A stretch of 64,000 bases of DNA from Emticicia sp965283955 (GCA_965283955.1 CBDIQW010000001.1:248001-312000), one strand, 5' to 3'; shown: positions 8,907 through 18,894, counted from the stretch's first letter. Made by a program: numbers and translations. Notes: generated by a model not told the origin, from the sequence alone.

Positions 8907-9482
8907 CTGAAAAACTCGAAGTCGATAGTTTTCAGTAATTTTTCTACTCCGAAACTGGTTTGAAACAATAGTGAATAGCGGTTGAGCAACTGTCAATGCT
9001 GCCGCAATTGGCCATTTATTATTCTGTAAAGGAGAAACGCCCCAAGCTGCCCATTCAAAAACTAAGTAGCCAAAAGGTGAGAATGTTTGCCAACCAAAAC
9101 CAACTTTTCGTTTGGGTCTTTTATAAATTCGAGTTACTTCATTCAGTTTTATTTCTACGTATTCGTAGCGACTGGTAGTCTCGTTGAGTGCCGTAACGAC
9201 AAAAGACGAATCTTTTACCTCGTAAATATCATCTGCAAACACGAAACCATCTTTGGTTTTGAAACTCAGTAAATCGCCCACAAAATAGCGATTTCGCTGG
9301 TTTGTCCGTAGATTTTCAACCACCAAAAACTTTTCCTTATTGAACAAAGCAAGAGCTTTATTTCGGTCTTTTTTATAAAGTAGCTCCTCCACAGAATCTG
9401 CCTGCCGATGGTGAAAATCTTGAGCAAAAACTTTTGAACAAACGACTAAAAATAGAATCAGCGTGCAGTATTTTTGTAGCAT
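8898..9482 (-). CDS. Hypothetical exported protein
   Basis: 194 residues with a signal peptide ending VFAQ. The mature part has a Lys-rich beta-rich region (NLRTNQRNRYFVGDLLSFKTKDGFVF) and a more hydrophobic C-terminal third (FGYLVFEWAAWGV, IAAALTVAQPLFTIV) that could be a hairpin in a membrane. No family recognised. It lies 8 bases downstream of the DUF502 gene and is probably co-transcribed with it. Confidence 0.55.
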   Translation of the reverse strand: MLQKYCTLILFLVVCSKVFAQDFHHRQADSVEELLYKKDRNKALALFNKEKFLVVENLRTNQRNRYFVGDLLSFKTKDGFVFADDIYEVKDSSFVVTALNETTSRYEYVEIKLNEVTRIYKRPKRKVGFGWQTFSPFGYLVFEWAAWGVSPLQNNKWPIAAALTVAQPLFTIVSNQFRSRKITENYRLRVFQSF

Positions 9483-9490
9483 ATTTATCT

Positions 9491-10087
9491 TTATTCTTTA
9501 ACCGATACACCACCCGAAACAATTAATTTCATTACTTCGGCACTTGGCATATCAAGCATTTGTACATTTTCTTTTGGTACGAGCATCAATTCTCCCGAAA
9601 AAGCATAGCTATGCGGAAAATAGACCGCTACCATATTACTAACGCCCAAATTCGATAAATCATTTTGTGTTATGAAACCTATTTTATGCACACCCGCTTC
9701 TTTGTTAATCAAAACGATGGCTGCTTGTGTAAATTTTCGTTTGTCGCCCACAAAAGCCGAAATCAAATCTTTGAAAGCAAAGTAAAAAATACGCACCAAA
9801 GGTAAATGACCGATAGCATTTTCGATGAGATTTTGAATTGTTTGTGGCAAAAGTACCGAAAAAGTGAAACCCGTTATCATCGTTCCAAGTATAACAATCA
9901 ATGAACCAAGACCAGGAATAATGAGGTCACGGTTGGGGTCTTCGGTTGGAATACGAATCCTGATGATATTATCTACAAAATCGAATGCACCTAAAAGGAT
10001 AAAAATTGTAAAACCAATTGGTGCAACAAATAGTAGTCCACTTACAAAGTATGAAAGTAATCGACTAAGTATAGTTCTTTCGGGCAT
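9491..10087 (-). CDS. DUF502 membrane protein
   Basis: 198 residues from ATG 10087 (MPERTILSRLLSYFVSGLLF). The longer upstream frame would overlap the divergent M16 protease, so it is rejected. Two membrane segments (about residues 10-35 and 55-80) precede a conserved soluble tail with PLVRIFYFAFKDLISAF, TQAAIVLIN, GFITQND and VAVYFPHSYAFSGELMLVP, all typical of DUF502. The function is unknown. About 98 bases separate it from the divergent protease start. Confidence 0.85.
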   Translation of the reverse strand: MPERTILSRLLSYFVSGLLFVAPIGFTIFILLGAFDFVDNIIRIRIPTEDPNRDLIIPGLGSLIVILGTMITGFTFSVLLPQTIQNLIENAIGHLPLVRIFYFAFKDLISAFVGDKRKFTQAAIVLINKEAGVHKIGFITQNDLSNLGVSNMVAVYFPHSYAFSGELMLVPKENVQMLDMPSAEVMKLIVSGGVSVKE

Positions 10088-10184
10088 ATTCAAAAATTTT
10101 AGATATATTGGCACGTTGTACAATAACAACAACATTTTCACACCATTAAAAGTTTTTCTAAACACAAAACAAAACCGTTTATTC

Positions 10185-12986
10185 ATGAAAAGAATCATCC
10201 ACCTTTTTCTCATTTTTGCTGTTTCAACGCAAATTTTCGCACAAAAACTTACTATTCCAATTCCCAATAATCCTGCCGTAAAGGTCGGAACATTGAAAAA
10301 CGGATTGAAATATTACATTCTTAAAAATGCCGAACCTAAAAACCGAATGGAGTTACGCTTAGTAGTAAACGCAGGTTCTGTATTGGAAACTGATGCCCAA
10401 CAAGGTCTTGCTCACTTTCTGGAACACATGAACTTTAATGGCACTAAAAATTTTCCGAAAAATGAACTTGTAAATTTCCTGCAAAAATCAGGTATGAAAT
10501 TCGGAGCAGATTTAAATGCATCCACAAGTTTCGATGAAACAATTTATCAACTTCAAGTACCAACCGATTCGGCCAAATTATTTGAAAGAGCTTTTCAAAT
10601 TTTAGCAGACTGGTCGAACTTTGCAACCCTTGACACCGCCGAAATCAACAAAGAGCGTGGTATTATTTTGGAAGAGGAGCGTTCAAGAGGAAAAAATGCA
10701 CAATCACGTATTCAACAAAAATTATTGCCGATATTATTTAATAATTCTATCTATGCCAAACGTCTGCCGATTGGCAAAACTGATATTATAAGTACTTTCC
10801 CAGCCGAAGAGATTGTAAAATTCTACAAAGACTGGTATCGCCCCGAATTAATGGCAGTAGTAGCGGTGGGAGATTTTGATGCTGCTCAAGTTGAAAATTT
10901 GATTACAACAAAATTTTCGGAAATAAAATCTCCCAAAAATGCGCCAAAACGCACTATTTACACAATTCCAGCCTCGCCAGGAACTCAAACGTATCAAATT
11001 CTGGATAAGGAAATTCCACAATCTACTTTCCAAATGTTTGCCCGTTTACCGAGAGAAAAAACACTTACACAAGCTGATTATCGTACTGACATTGCCGAAA
11101 ATCTCTTCAACCAAATGATTGGCACTCGCTTGCAAGAAGCATCTAAAAAGCCCAATGCCCCATTTGTGTTCGGAATTATGGGATACAGTCCATTTCTCGG
11201 TGGATTAGATGTTTTTCAAACCATCGTTCTACCTAAAAATGCCGATGGAATGGAAGCAGCCATCAAAGCGATTATTGACGAACAAGAACGCATCAAACGT
11301 TTTGGCTTCACGAAAGGCGAATTGGAGCGTGCAAAGAAAGAATATATGGTTGGCGTTGAAAAAGGGTTTAAAGAAAAAGATAAAACTAAATCAGCCGTTT
11401 TTGTGAATGGAATGGTGCAAAACTATTTACAAGGAACTTCATTTACGGATGCAAATTTTAGATACGAATTTGCTCAAAAACACCTCGAAGGAATTACACT
11501 CGAAGAAATCAATGCTATTTCAGGAAAAGTAATCAAAGAAGACAATCGAGTTGGGTTGATTGTAGGTTCGGAGAAGGATAAAGAAAAGTTACCAAATGAG
11601 GAAAAATTGAAAGAATTGATTGCTTACAAAAATCCTGACTTAAAACCTTACGAAGATGAGGCAGTTTTGACACCAATTTTGGAGAAAATACCAGAAGGAA
11701 CAAAAGTAGTTGCGGAGAAAAAAATTGAAGAAATCGGTGTAACAGAATTAGTTTTTGGAAATGGTGTGAAAGTAGCACTCAAACCAACAACTTTTAAAAA
11801 CGACCAAATTGTGTTTTCAGCAAGTAGTAAAGGAGGAACTTCATTGTACAGCGATGCCGATTATTACTCAGCAGATATTTCATCAACGTTGGTTACACAA
11901 GGGGGTGTTAGTAAATTATCGGATACCCAACTCGAAAAAGCATTGGCTGGAAAAGTTGCCCAAGTTTATACCTACGTTGGTGAACTAACCGAAGGTCTTG
12001 GTGGTAACACAACTCCAAAGGATTTAGAAACTGCCCTACAATTGATGTATGCTTATGTAACTCAACCTCGCCGTGACGACGAAGTAGTGAAGAATTTCTT
12101 GAAAAACGAGAAAGAATTAATCACGAACTCATTCAAAACTTTAACGCCCGAAAAAGTTTTTAGCGATTCGCTCAATGCTATTATTTACCAAAATCATTTG
12201 AGAAGAATGCCTACCAAGCCAGAAGACGTTGACAAAGTAAATATCGACCGTGCGTTTGAGATTTACAAAGAGCGTTTCGCTGATTTTAGTGATTTTAACT
12301 TTGTTTTTGTTGGTAGTTTTGAAGTTGAAAAAATCAAGCCTTTACTCGAAAAATATATTGGTGGATTACCATCAACGAAACGTCAGGAATCGTTTAAAGA
12401 TTTGGGAATCAGCAAAGTAAAAGGAAAAGTTGAAAAAAATATTTATAAAGGTTTAGAAGAAAAAGCCAATGTAAACTTACAATTCAATGGTGAGTTTGGA
12501 TATACAGAAGAAGAAATGGTAAATTTAGATGCTTTGGCCGAAATTTTAGATATTAAATTAACCGAAAAACTCCGTGAAGAAGCTGGTGGAGTATATACGC
12601 CAAGTATTCGCTCATCGTACCAAAAATTACCAAAATCAACTTACAATCTTACAATTTCATTTGGTTGCTCACCAGCAAACGCTGAAAAATTGGTCAAAAT
12701 TACACTTGATGAAATTGCGAAAATCAAGACAAATGGCCCTGAAAAAGTTGACGTTGAAAAAGTAACTGCCGAAGAGAAACGTGAGGTTGAATTACAAGTA
12801 AAAGAAAATGGTTTCTGGAATTCTTATTTACTTGAACAATATACTGATGGTGAAGATTTGAGTTATATCAATCGCTACCAAAGTCAATTAATTGATAAAA
12901 TCAGTATCGAAAGTGTAAAGAAAGCTGCGAATCAGTTCTGTGCTGATAACTTTGCTAAGTTTGTGCTTTTGCCTGAGAAGAAATAG
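10185..12986 (+). CDS. M16 family zinc metallopeptidase (two-domain, pitrilysin-like)
   Basis: 933 residues from ATG 10185, which begins a signal peptide (MKRIIHLFLIFAVSTQIFAQ). The inverted zinc motif HFLEH is at residues 77-81 in GLAHFLEHMNFNGTKNFP. The C-terminal half is a second, inactive M16 repeat. The size and signal indicate a periplasmic or surface peptidase degrading oligopeptides, as in other Bacteroidota. Codon use and length are normal. A strong terminator follows. Confidence 0.93.
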   Translation: MKRIIHLFLIFAVSTQIFAQKLTIPIPNNPAVKVGTLKNGLKYYILKNAEPKNRMELRLVVNAGSVLETDAQQGLAHFLEHMNFNGTKNFPKNELVNFLQKSGMKFGADLNASTSFDETIYQLQVPTDSAKLFERAFQILADWSNFATLDTAEINKERGIILEEERSRGKNAQSRIQQKLLPILFNNSIYAKRLPIGKTDIISTFPAEEIVKFYKDWYRPELMAVVAVGDFDAAQVENLITTKFSEIKSPKNAPKRTIYTIPASPGTQTYQILDKEIPQSTFQMFARLPREKTLTQADYRTDIAENLFNQMIGTRLQEASKKPNAPFVFGIMGYSPFLGGLDVFQTIVLPKNADGMEAAIKAIIDEQERIKRFGFTKGELERAKKEYMVGVEKGFKEKDKTKSAVFVNGMVQNYLQGTSFTDANFRYEFAQKHLEGITLEEINAISGKVIKEDNRVGLIVGSEKDKEKLPNEEKLKELIAYKNPDLKPYEDEAVLTPILEKIPEGTKVVAEKKIEEIGVTELVFGNGVKVALKPTTFKNDQIVFSASSKGGTSLYSDADYYSADISSTLVTQGGVSKLSDTQLEKALAGKVAQVYTYVGELTEGLGGNTTPKDLETALQLMYAYVTQPRRDDEVVKNFLKNEKELITNSFKTLTPEKVFSDSLNAIIYQNHLRRMPTKPEDVDKVNIDRAFEIYKERFADFSDFNFVFVGSFEVEKIKPLLEKYIGGLPSTKRQESFKDLGISKVKGKVEKNIYKGLEEKANVNLQFNGEFGYTEEEMVNLDALAEILDIKLTEKLREEAGGVYTPSIRSSYQKLPKSTYNLTISFGCSPANAEKLVKITLDEIAKIKTNGPEKVDVEKVTAEEKREVELQVKENGFWNSYLLEQYTDGEDLSYINRYQSQLIDKISIESVKKAANQFCADNFAKFVLLPEKK

Positions 12987-13004
12987 TTTTCAGTTAGCAA
13001 CCAT

Positions 13005-13048
13005 CATAAAAGAGCCGTTTCAGCAAATGCTGAAACGGCTCTTTTATG
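13005..13048. terminator. Strong bidirectional terminator
   Basis: CATAAAAGAGCCGTTTCAGC pairs perfectly with GCTGAAACGGCTCTTTTATG (21-bp arms 13005-13025 and 13028-13048), between the convergent M16 protease and ABC-F genes. Confidence 0.85.
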
Positions 13049-13085
13049 AATATGTCTTGACTTTAAACTGTACGTCAAAGGTTTT

Positions 13086-14996
13086 TCAACTCTCCATTTC
13101 AAGCATTTTGGCTTCCCACAATTCGTTTTTTTGCTTCAAATCCATCTTCACGAGTTCGTAGTCGCTGTTTGTTCGCTGCAAAGCATGATTATCTGTAAAA
13201 ACGGCAGGATCAGCAAGTTTAGCTTCTAAAACAGCCATTTGTCGCTCCAATTCTGTAATTTTCGCTTCAATATCAGCAATTTCTCTCTCCAGTTTCTTTA
13301 TCTGATTCGCATTGGCAACTGGTTTATTCGCAAGCACTTCTACTTTTTTTGCTGGTTGTGAAACATTCGTTACCGACTGCCCATTACTAACAGCTGATTT
13401 ACGATTTTCTTCATACCATTCTTCCCACTCATCATAAGTACCAGGGTATTCTTTAATTTCGTAATCTTCGATGTACCAGATTTTATTGGCAACTTGGCTT
13501 ACAAAGTGGCGGTCGTGAGAAACAACAACATAAGTGCCTTCATATTGGTCAAGAGCTTGAATCAAAATATTAACTGATTGCATATCCAAGTGATTGGTAG
13601 GCTCATCGAGCAATAAGAAATTCGCTTCCGAAATCAATACCTTTGCCAAGGCTACACGAGATTTTTCACCTCCCGAAAGTACTTTTATTTTCTTGAAAAC
13701 ATCTTCTCCATTAAATAAAAAACAACCCAAAACCGAGCGTAATTCAGTTTCAGATTTTCCACCATCGGCGTATTTTAGTTCTTCCAAAAGGGTTTCTTCC
13801 AAGTGCAACGATTCCATTTGGTGCTGAGCAAAAAACGAGAAATTCACATTATGGCCTAATTTACGTTCGCCTTCCACATTCTCGTCACCCGCTATGATTC
13901 TCAACAAAGTTGATTTTCCTTTACCATTTGCCCCAATTAATGCAATTTTATCGCCTCTTTCAATAATAGCGGTGCTATTTTTCAAGATAACTTTATCGCC
14001 ATAAGCCTTATCGACATTTTCGAGCGAAAACACATTACGGCCGGGGTTTACACCAAATTTAAACTTGAAATGCACTCGTGCTGTTGCATCAATCACATCA
14101 TCAATGATGTCCATTCTATTCAAAGCCTTCACTCTTGATTGCACCTGACGAGCTTTGGTTGCCTTAGCTTTGAAACGTTCAATAAATCGTTCAGTTTGAC
14201 GAATCTGTGCTTGTTGGTTTTCGTAAGCACCTTTCTGAATTTCGCTACGAAGTGCCTTTTCTTCTACATAAAATGAGTAATTCCCTGCATAATGCACCAA
14301 TTTTGCACCGGTAACTTCAACGGTGGTATTACAGACATTATCCAAAAACTCTCTATCATGTGAAACAACCACAACGGCATTTTCGTAGTTTAAGATATAC
14401 TTTTCAACCCACTGAATCGAAGGTAAATCCAAGTGGTTAGTCGGCTCATCAAGAAGCAGAAGTGCAGGTTTTTGTAAAAGCAATTTGGCCAACATTACAC
14501 GCATACGCCAACCTCCCGAAAACTCTTTCAAAGGTTTTGATAATTCTTCAGTTTTGAAACCAAGTCCTTCCAAAATCTCCTCTGCTTTGGATTGAATAGT
14601 ATAACCACCCAAATGGTCGAATTCTTCTTGCAAAGCACCTAATTTATCAACCAATTCATCTCGATAATTGACATCCATTTCGTGCAGAACTTTATCAATT
14701 TCTTGTTGCAAATAGTTTTCTCGCTCGAAAGCTTGCATGGCCACTTGCAAAATAGAATCTTGGGTTTGGTAAGAAAGTAAATCTTGATTTAAGAAGCCGA
14801 TTGAGCAATCTCCTGCCTTCGAGATACTTCCTGCATCGGGTTGGTATTCTCCTACTATCAAACGCAAAAGCGTTGACTTCCCCATTCCGTTCAAGCCAAT
14901 TAGACCAATTTTATCTTTTGGTTTTATTTGCAAATTTGCTCCGTCAAATATCGGTCTTCCACCAAAATAAAACGATAAATTACTGATTGTAAGCAC
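13086..14996 (-). CDS. ABC-F family ATPase (ribosome-associated)
   Basis: 636 residues with two nucleotide-binding domains and no membrane segment. Domain 1: Walker A GLNGMGKST, signature FSGGW, Walker B LLLLDEPTNHLD. Domain 2: Walker A GANGKGKST, LSGGEKSRVALAKVL, FLLLDEPTNHLD. The inter-domain arm (ERFIERFKAKATKARQVQSRVKAL) and a C-terminal coiled coil (residues about 560-636, rich in Lys, Glu and Leu) match the Uup/YdiF/YbiT-like ABC-F translation factors. A role in translation rather than transport is family knowledge; which ABC-F subgroup cannot be decided by eye. Confidence 0.93.
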   Translation of the reverse strand: MLTISNLSFYFGGRPIFDGANLQIKPKDKIGLIGLNGMGKSTLLRLIVGEYQPDAGSISKAGDCSIGFLNQDLLSYQTQDSILQVAMQAFERENYLQQEIDKVLHEMDVNYRDELVDKLGALQEEFDHLGGYTIQSKAEEILEGLGFKTEELSKPLKEFSGGWRMRVMLAKLLLQKPALLLLDEPTNHLDLPSIQWVEKYILNYENAVVVVSHDREFLDNVCNTTVEVTGAKLVHYAGNYSFYVEEKALRSEIQKGAYENQQAQIRQTERFIERFKAKATKARQVQSRVKALNRMDIIDDVIDATARVHFKFKFGVNPGRNVFSLENVDKAYGDKVILKNSTAIIERGDKIALIGANGKGKSTLLRIIAGDENVEGERKLGHNVNFSFFAQHQMESLHLEETLLEELKYADGGKSETELRSVLGCFLFNGEDVFKKIKVLSGGEKSRVALAKVLISEANFLLLDEPTNHLDMQSVNILIQALDQYEGTYVVVSHDRHFVSQVANKIWYIEDYEIKEYPGTYDEWEEWYEENRKSAVSNGQSVTNVSQPAKKVEVLANKPVANANQIKKLEREIADIEAKITELERQMAVLEAKLADPAVFTDNHALQRTNSDYELVKMDLKQKNELWEAKMLEMES

Positions 14997-15181
14997 TTTG
15001 TATGATTAAATGTTAATTATTAATACCAATAAAACCTCAAATGAGGTAAGTTTCAATCAATTGTCTTTGAATTATCAAAAATAATATATTAATTTTGTAT
15101 TGAACAAAGACGCTTCGGACGTAGGAGGGAGAGCTAAAACTATCCGCTCGTTGTTTTTTGAAGAGAATTGAGACTTATATC

Positions 15182-15625
15182 TTAATTCTCTTTTTTGGTT
15201 AAAAACACTCTCATTGTATTCAATGCCAATTGTTTTTTTCCAGTTCGTACCTCTTTAATAATAATATATCTATTGCCAATAGTTTTCTGAAATTGAAAGC
15301 AATCTTTTCCTAACTTATTTTTACCATCATAAAATACAATATCAGGTTCATTCAAAATTTCTGGAAGCAACAACAAATCTTCTTCTGAAATAACCTCCTG
15401 ACCTCTATTATTTTCTTTTGCTTTATCTCTATGGTTTTTAAGAATATGCTTAACTGCATAAGCATCAATTGAAAAATTAAAACCATGCAAATCAAAATCA
15501 GACTCTTCTTTTAAATAGTCGGCCAACTCAGATGATATCTTCTCAATAACAATGATTTTGTTTTCGTTTTGTTGAGCCTCTTTTACAAACTCTATCAACT
15601 CACTTATACTGCTTTTATAATCCAT
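15182..15625 (-). CDS. PBECR-like small nuclease domain protein
   Basis: 147 residues without a signal peptide. The C-terminal two thirds read HILKNHRDKAKE, EEDLLLLPEILNEPDIVFYDGK, then FQKTIGNRYIIIKEVRTGKKQLALNTM. This spacing resembles the phage-barnase/EndoU/ColicinE5/RelE-like (PBECR) superfamily of RNase-like folds found in MuF phage proteins and polymorphic toxins. The N-terminal 55 residues are charged and helical. No toxin-delivery domain, phage gene or obvious antitoxin lies next to it. It is followed within 25 bases by aguB on the same strand. The nuclease role is inference. Confidence 0.5.
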   Translation of the reverse strand: MDYKSSISELIEFVKEAQQNENKIIVIEKISSELADYLKEESDFDLHGFNFSIDAYAVKHILKNHRDKAKENNRGQEVISEEDLLLLPEILNEPDIVFYDGKNKLGKDCFQFQKTIGNRYIIIKEVRTGKKQLALNTMRVFLTKKEN

Positions 15626-15649
15626 TCCTATTTGTTTGGAAACTAATCT

Positions 15650-16530
15650 TCAATCAATAAACCGTTTCAAAATAGACGCATAGCTATCCACTCGTCTATC
15701 ACGCAAATACGGCCATGTAGTTCGGTATTTTTCAGTTAAATCTAAATCAATTTCTTGTACATGTACTTCTTCTTTATCATGTGAAGCCAAATACAATAGA
15801 CTTCCGAAAGGGTTTGCTACAAAACTTCCACCCCAAAATTGTTGGTCAGCTTCACGCCCTACTCTATTCACCGAAACTACGTGCAAACCATTTGCTACGG
15901 CATGACTGCGTTGAATCGTCTGCCAAGCATTATACTGTTCGGTATTCATATTTGGGTCAGGTTCGTTGGTATCCCAACCAATGGCAGTTGGATAAAACAA
16001 AATCTCTGCTCCCATCAAAGCCGTAATACGTGAAGCTTCTGGATACCATTGATCCCAGCAGATAAGCACACCCAATTTTCCGTATTTTGTTTCAAAAATT
16101 TTATAACCTAAATCATCAGCCGAAGCATCACCAGGCGTGAAATAGAATTTTTCATAATAACCTGGGTCGTCGGGGATGTGCATTTTGCGGTATTTTCCCA
16201 AGTATTTTCCATCAGCATCAAGCACAGCGGTTGTGTTGTGGTAAAGTCCAGCAGCACGTTTCTCAAACAATGAAGCAATGATTACCACATTACATTCTTT
16301 GGCAACGGTTGATAATAAATCAGTTATTGGCCAGGAATGGCTTCTGCTAAATTAAAATTGGCGTGGTCTTCTACATCACAAAAATAAAGTGAAGTAAACA
16401 ACTCTTGTAAACAAACTATATTTGCTCCTTTTGCGGCAGCTTCTCTGATTCCTTTAATTGCTTTTTGGGTATTTTCGGCCACATCAGCCGAACATGACAT
16501 CTGTACTAATCCGATATTTACTTTACGCAT
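15650..16530 (-). pseudogene. aguB: N-carbamoylputrescine amidase (carbon-nitrogen hydrolase), frameshifted
   Basis: Hydrolyses N-carbamoylputrescine to putrescine, CO2 and ammonia in the agmatine route of polyamine synthesis. The nitrilase-fold triad is visible: Glu in CLQELFTSLYFC, Lys in KYRKMHIPDDPGYYEKFYF and Cys in VLICWDQWYPEASR. The frame is split at about 16327: loss of one C in GGCCCA truncates the first part after IPGQ. Restoring it gives IPGPITDLLSTVAKECNVV continuous with the second part, ending RFID at 15650. A single deletion in an otherwise complete gene, so probably a consensus error. Confidence 0.88.
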
Positions 16531-16547
16531 ATTTCTATATTTTTTCG

Positions 16548-16555
16548 CAAAGATA
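16548..16555 (-). promoter_or_regulatory. -7 box for aguB
   Basis: Minus-strand TATCTTTG, 17 bases upstream of the aguB ATG. Confidence 0.5.
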
Positions 16556-16563
16556 CTTCGTTT

Positions 16564-16591
16564 AATGTAGAATGTAGAATGTAGAATGTAG
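16564..16591. repeat. Tandem AATGTAG word repeat
   Basis: Four perfect 7-bp units AATGTAG upstream of aguB. A related inverted piece (TTCTACATTT) lies at about 16736-16745, before the helicase. This belongs with the word-like repeats of the window. Confidence 0.6.
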
Positions 16592-16654
16592 AATTATTGA
16601 TTTTCAATGAAATAAGTACAAATTCGAAAAGATTACATACTCAGAAAAAAACTG

Positions 16655-16662
16655 TACCTTTG
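16655..16662 (+). promoter_or_regulatory. -7 box for the DEAD-box helicase
   Basis: TACCTTTG fits TAnnTTTG, about 107 bases upstream of the chosen start. The long leader would suit the 5' regulation often seen for cold-shock helicases, but nothing more is visible. Confidence 0.4.
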
Positions 16663-16769
16663 TAAAACTTATTTTATAATAAAATTTACAAGACTTTAGA
16701 TTAATTCAGTTGTTTTGAAAAACTACTACTCTAAATTCTACATTTTTAATTGTGCATTCGCACCAATCT

Positions 16770-18101
16770 ATGTCATTTGAATCATTAAATTTAATTGAGC
16801 CAATCAAGCTCGCACTTGCTGCCGAAGGTTATACCACTCCAACACCCATCCAACAACAAGCCATACCGATAGTTTTAGAAGGAAAAGATTTATTGGGCGT
16901 TGCCCAAACTGGTACAGGAAAAACTGCCGCTTTTTCAATTCCAATCATACAGAAACTTTATCAAAATAGAGATTTAAACCGTAAAGGTCGCCGAAAAATA
17001 AAGGCTCTTATCGTTACTCCAACTCGTGAGTTAGCCATTCAAATTGGCGAAAGTATTGCCGCTTATGGTAGTAATACCGATTTGAAACACACCGTAATTT
17101 TTGGTGGTGTAAAACAAGGCCGCCAAACCGACGAGCTGCACAATGGTGTAGATATTTTGGTGGCAACACCAGGCCGTTTGCTTGATTTGATTGCCCAAGG
17201 TTTTATCTCGCTCAATGCCATCGAAATTTTTGTTTTAGACGAAGCCGACCGAATGCTCGATATGGGTTTTGTGCATGATGTAAAACGTCTTATTACGCTT
17301 TTGCCGAAGCAACGCCAATCGTTGTTTTTCTCGGCAACTATGCCCCCAGAAATCGTAAAATTGGCCTCCACGATTTTGCATAATCCATCTTCTGTGAGTG
17401 TTACACCTGTTTCATCAACGGCCGATACCATTAATCAGTTTTTGTATTATGTCGATAAAAAAGACAAAAATGCGTTGCTTTTGGATATTCTGAAAGACCC
17501 AAAAATAGAAACTGCTTTGGTCTTTACACGCACAAAACATGGAGCAGATAAAGTTGTAAAAGTGCTTTCGGCCAAAGGAATTGAAGCCGAAGCCATACAC
17601 GGCAATAAAGCCCAAAATGCACGTCAACGTGCGTTAACCAACTTCAAATCAAAAGAAACCAGAGTTTTGGTAGCAACTGATATTGCTGCTCGTGGCATTG
17701 ATGTCGATGATTTGGCTTACGTTATCAATTTTGAAATTCCGAATATTCCAGAAACGTATGTTCACCGCATTGGAAGAACTGGTCGTGCAGGTGCAAATGG
17801 AACAGCATTTTCGTTTTGTGAAGATGAGGAATTAGGTTATTTGAAGGATATTCAACGATTGATTGGCAAGAAAATACCTGTCATTAGTGAGCATCCTTAT
17901 GCCATTCAACCTAATTATAGTGTTGGCCCGCCAGTAGTTCAAAAACCACAAGGAAGAGGCGGTGCAAGACCCAATAATTCTTCACAAAAACCAAACTCAA
18001 CTACCAGAACAGCACCAAAACCTACTCATGGAGGAAACACTGCACAAGGAGGTGGTAAACCCAAAAAGAAATGGTACGGAAATGGCGGCAGAAAAGCATA
18101 A
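16770..18101 (+). CDS. DEAD-box RNA helicase, RhlE-like
   Basis: 443 residues from ATG 16770 (MSFESLNLIEPIK); a GTG 18 bases upstream is possible. Motifs in order: Q motif TPTPIQQQAIP, motif I AQTGTGKT, Ia PTRELAIQ, Ib TPGRLLD, II VLDEADRMLDMGF, III FFSATMP, IV ALVFTRTK, V TDIAARGIDV, VI HRIGRTGRAG. The tail (about residues 385-443) is Gly/Pro/Lys/Asn-rich and disordered, as in RhlE-type helicases that remodel rRNA or mRNA. No anomaly seen. Confidence 0.95.
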   Translation: MSFESLNLIEPIKLALAAEGYTTPTPIQQQAIPIVLEGKDLLGVAQTGTGKTAAFSIPIIQKLYQNRDLNRKGRRKIKALIVTPTRELAIQIGESIAAYGSNTDLKHTVIFGGVKQGRQTDELHNGVDILVATPGRLLDLIAQGFISLNAIEIFVLDEADRMLDMGFVHDVKRLITLLPKQRQSLFFSATMPPEIVKLASTILHNPSSVSVTPVSSTADTINQFLYYVDKKDKNALLLDILKDPKIETALVFTRTKHGADKVVKVLSAKGIEAEAIHGNKAQNARQRALTNFKSKETRVLVATDIAARGIDVDDLAYVINFEIPNIPETYVHRIGRTGRAGANGTAFSFCEDEELGYLKDIQRLIGKKIPVISEHPYAIQPNYSVGPPVVQKPQGRGGARPNNSSQKPNSTTRTAPKPTHGGNTAQGGGKPKKKWYGNGGRKA

Positions 18102-18145
18102 TTTTTTTACATTTACGAGCGTAAACTTCATCCCCATTACGCCCT

Positions 18146-18829
18146 ATGAAAAATTTTATACTGCCTGTTGCTTTGATTGTCATGCAGATTGCTTGTAAAT
18201 CAGAAACCAAGCAAGAAACCGCCAAGCCCGAAACACTCGAAAATACGATTTGGGTAAATGCAAAATATTTAGAAACGCTCGAACGAACCAAGTCGCCGTT
18301 GCAAGCAAAACCTTTTGCCGATACTGTAATGATTAACTTCGATGCCAAAGCCGATACCGCCAGTATCGTTTGGAATTTTCACGAAGGTTCATCATATTCG
18401 ATAAAAAAAGGGGAGAAAATTGAGTTTTTTGATGCGTATGAAGCAAAGCCAAAACCCGAATTTGAAGCAACTTTGAGTAATGGAACTTTGAAAATTGGCA
18501 ATAGTATTTTCAAAAAAGTAGATACGACTGGCTTTATAGAAAAAAAATATTGGATAGGTAAATATTCAACACCCAACGGAAACATCGAGCTAAAATACGA
18601 TGGCAAAATTTCGGGAGTAGATTCGCTGGCAACTTATTATGTTTGGTGCGATTATATAACTACCCAAACCGATATTGACTTGATAGATTTATACGCAAAT
18701 TCCAATAAATCAACCACTTACGGTTATAAGTTCACAGGAAATGAGATTATTTTCTACGAATTCATTTGGAGTGAAGAAGGAATTGAGGGAAAAGTAGGGA
18801 AAGAGATTTTTAGATGGAAGAAGATATAA
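18146..18829 (+). CDS. Hypothetical lipoprotein
   Basis: 227 residues starting at ATG 18146 with a short signal ending in MQIAC (lipobox, Cys 17) and a KSETKQETAKPE linker. The mature part begins LENTIWVNAKYLETLERTKSP and has lipocalin-like strands (DTVMINFDAKADT, GNIELKYDGKI, YGYKFTGNEIIFYEF). No named family recognised. A terminator starts at its stop codon. Confidence 0.55.
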   Translation: MKNFILPVALIVMQIACKSETKQETAKPETLENTIWVNAKYLETLERTKSPLQAKPFADTVMINFDAKADTASIVWNFHEGSSYSIKKGEKIEFFDAYEAKPKPEFEATLSNGTLKIGNSIFKKVDTTGFIEKKYWIGKYSTPNGNIELKYDGKISGVDSLATYYVWCDYITTQTDIDLIDLYANSNKSTTYGYKFTGNEIIFYEFIWSEEGIEGKVGKEIFRWKKI

Positions 18830-18865
18830 TAGAAAAGGCTGTCCGAAAGACAGCCTTTTCTATTA
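18827..18865. terminator. Bidirectional terminator
   Basis: TAATAGAAAAGGCTGTC (18827-18843) pairs perfectly with GACAGCCTTTTCTATTA (18849-18865) around loop CGAAA. A second small hairpin GCGAAG/CTTCGC follows at about 18869-18885. It separates convergent genes. Confidence 0.8.
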
Positions 18866-18894
18866 AGGCGAAGTCGGAACTTCGCTTCACAAAC

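Noticed and set aside
9864..10184. N-terminal extension of the M16 protease upstream of the signal peptide
   Set aside because: It overlaps the DUF502 gene on the other strand and would place the signal peptide in the middle of the protein.
10087..10267. Longer start of the DUF502 protein
   Set aside because: It lies in the divergent protease 5' end and contains no conserved residues.
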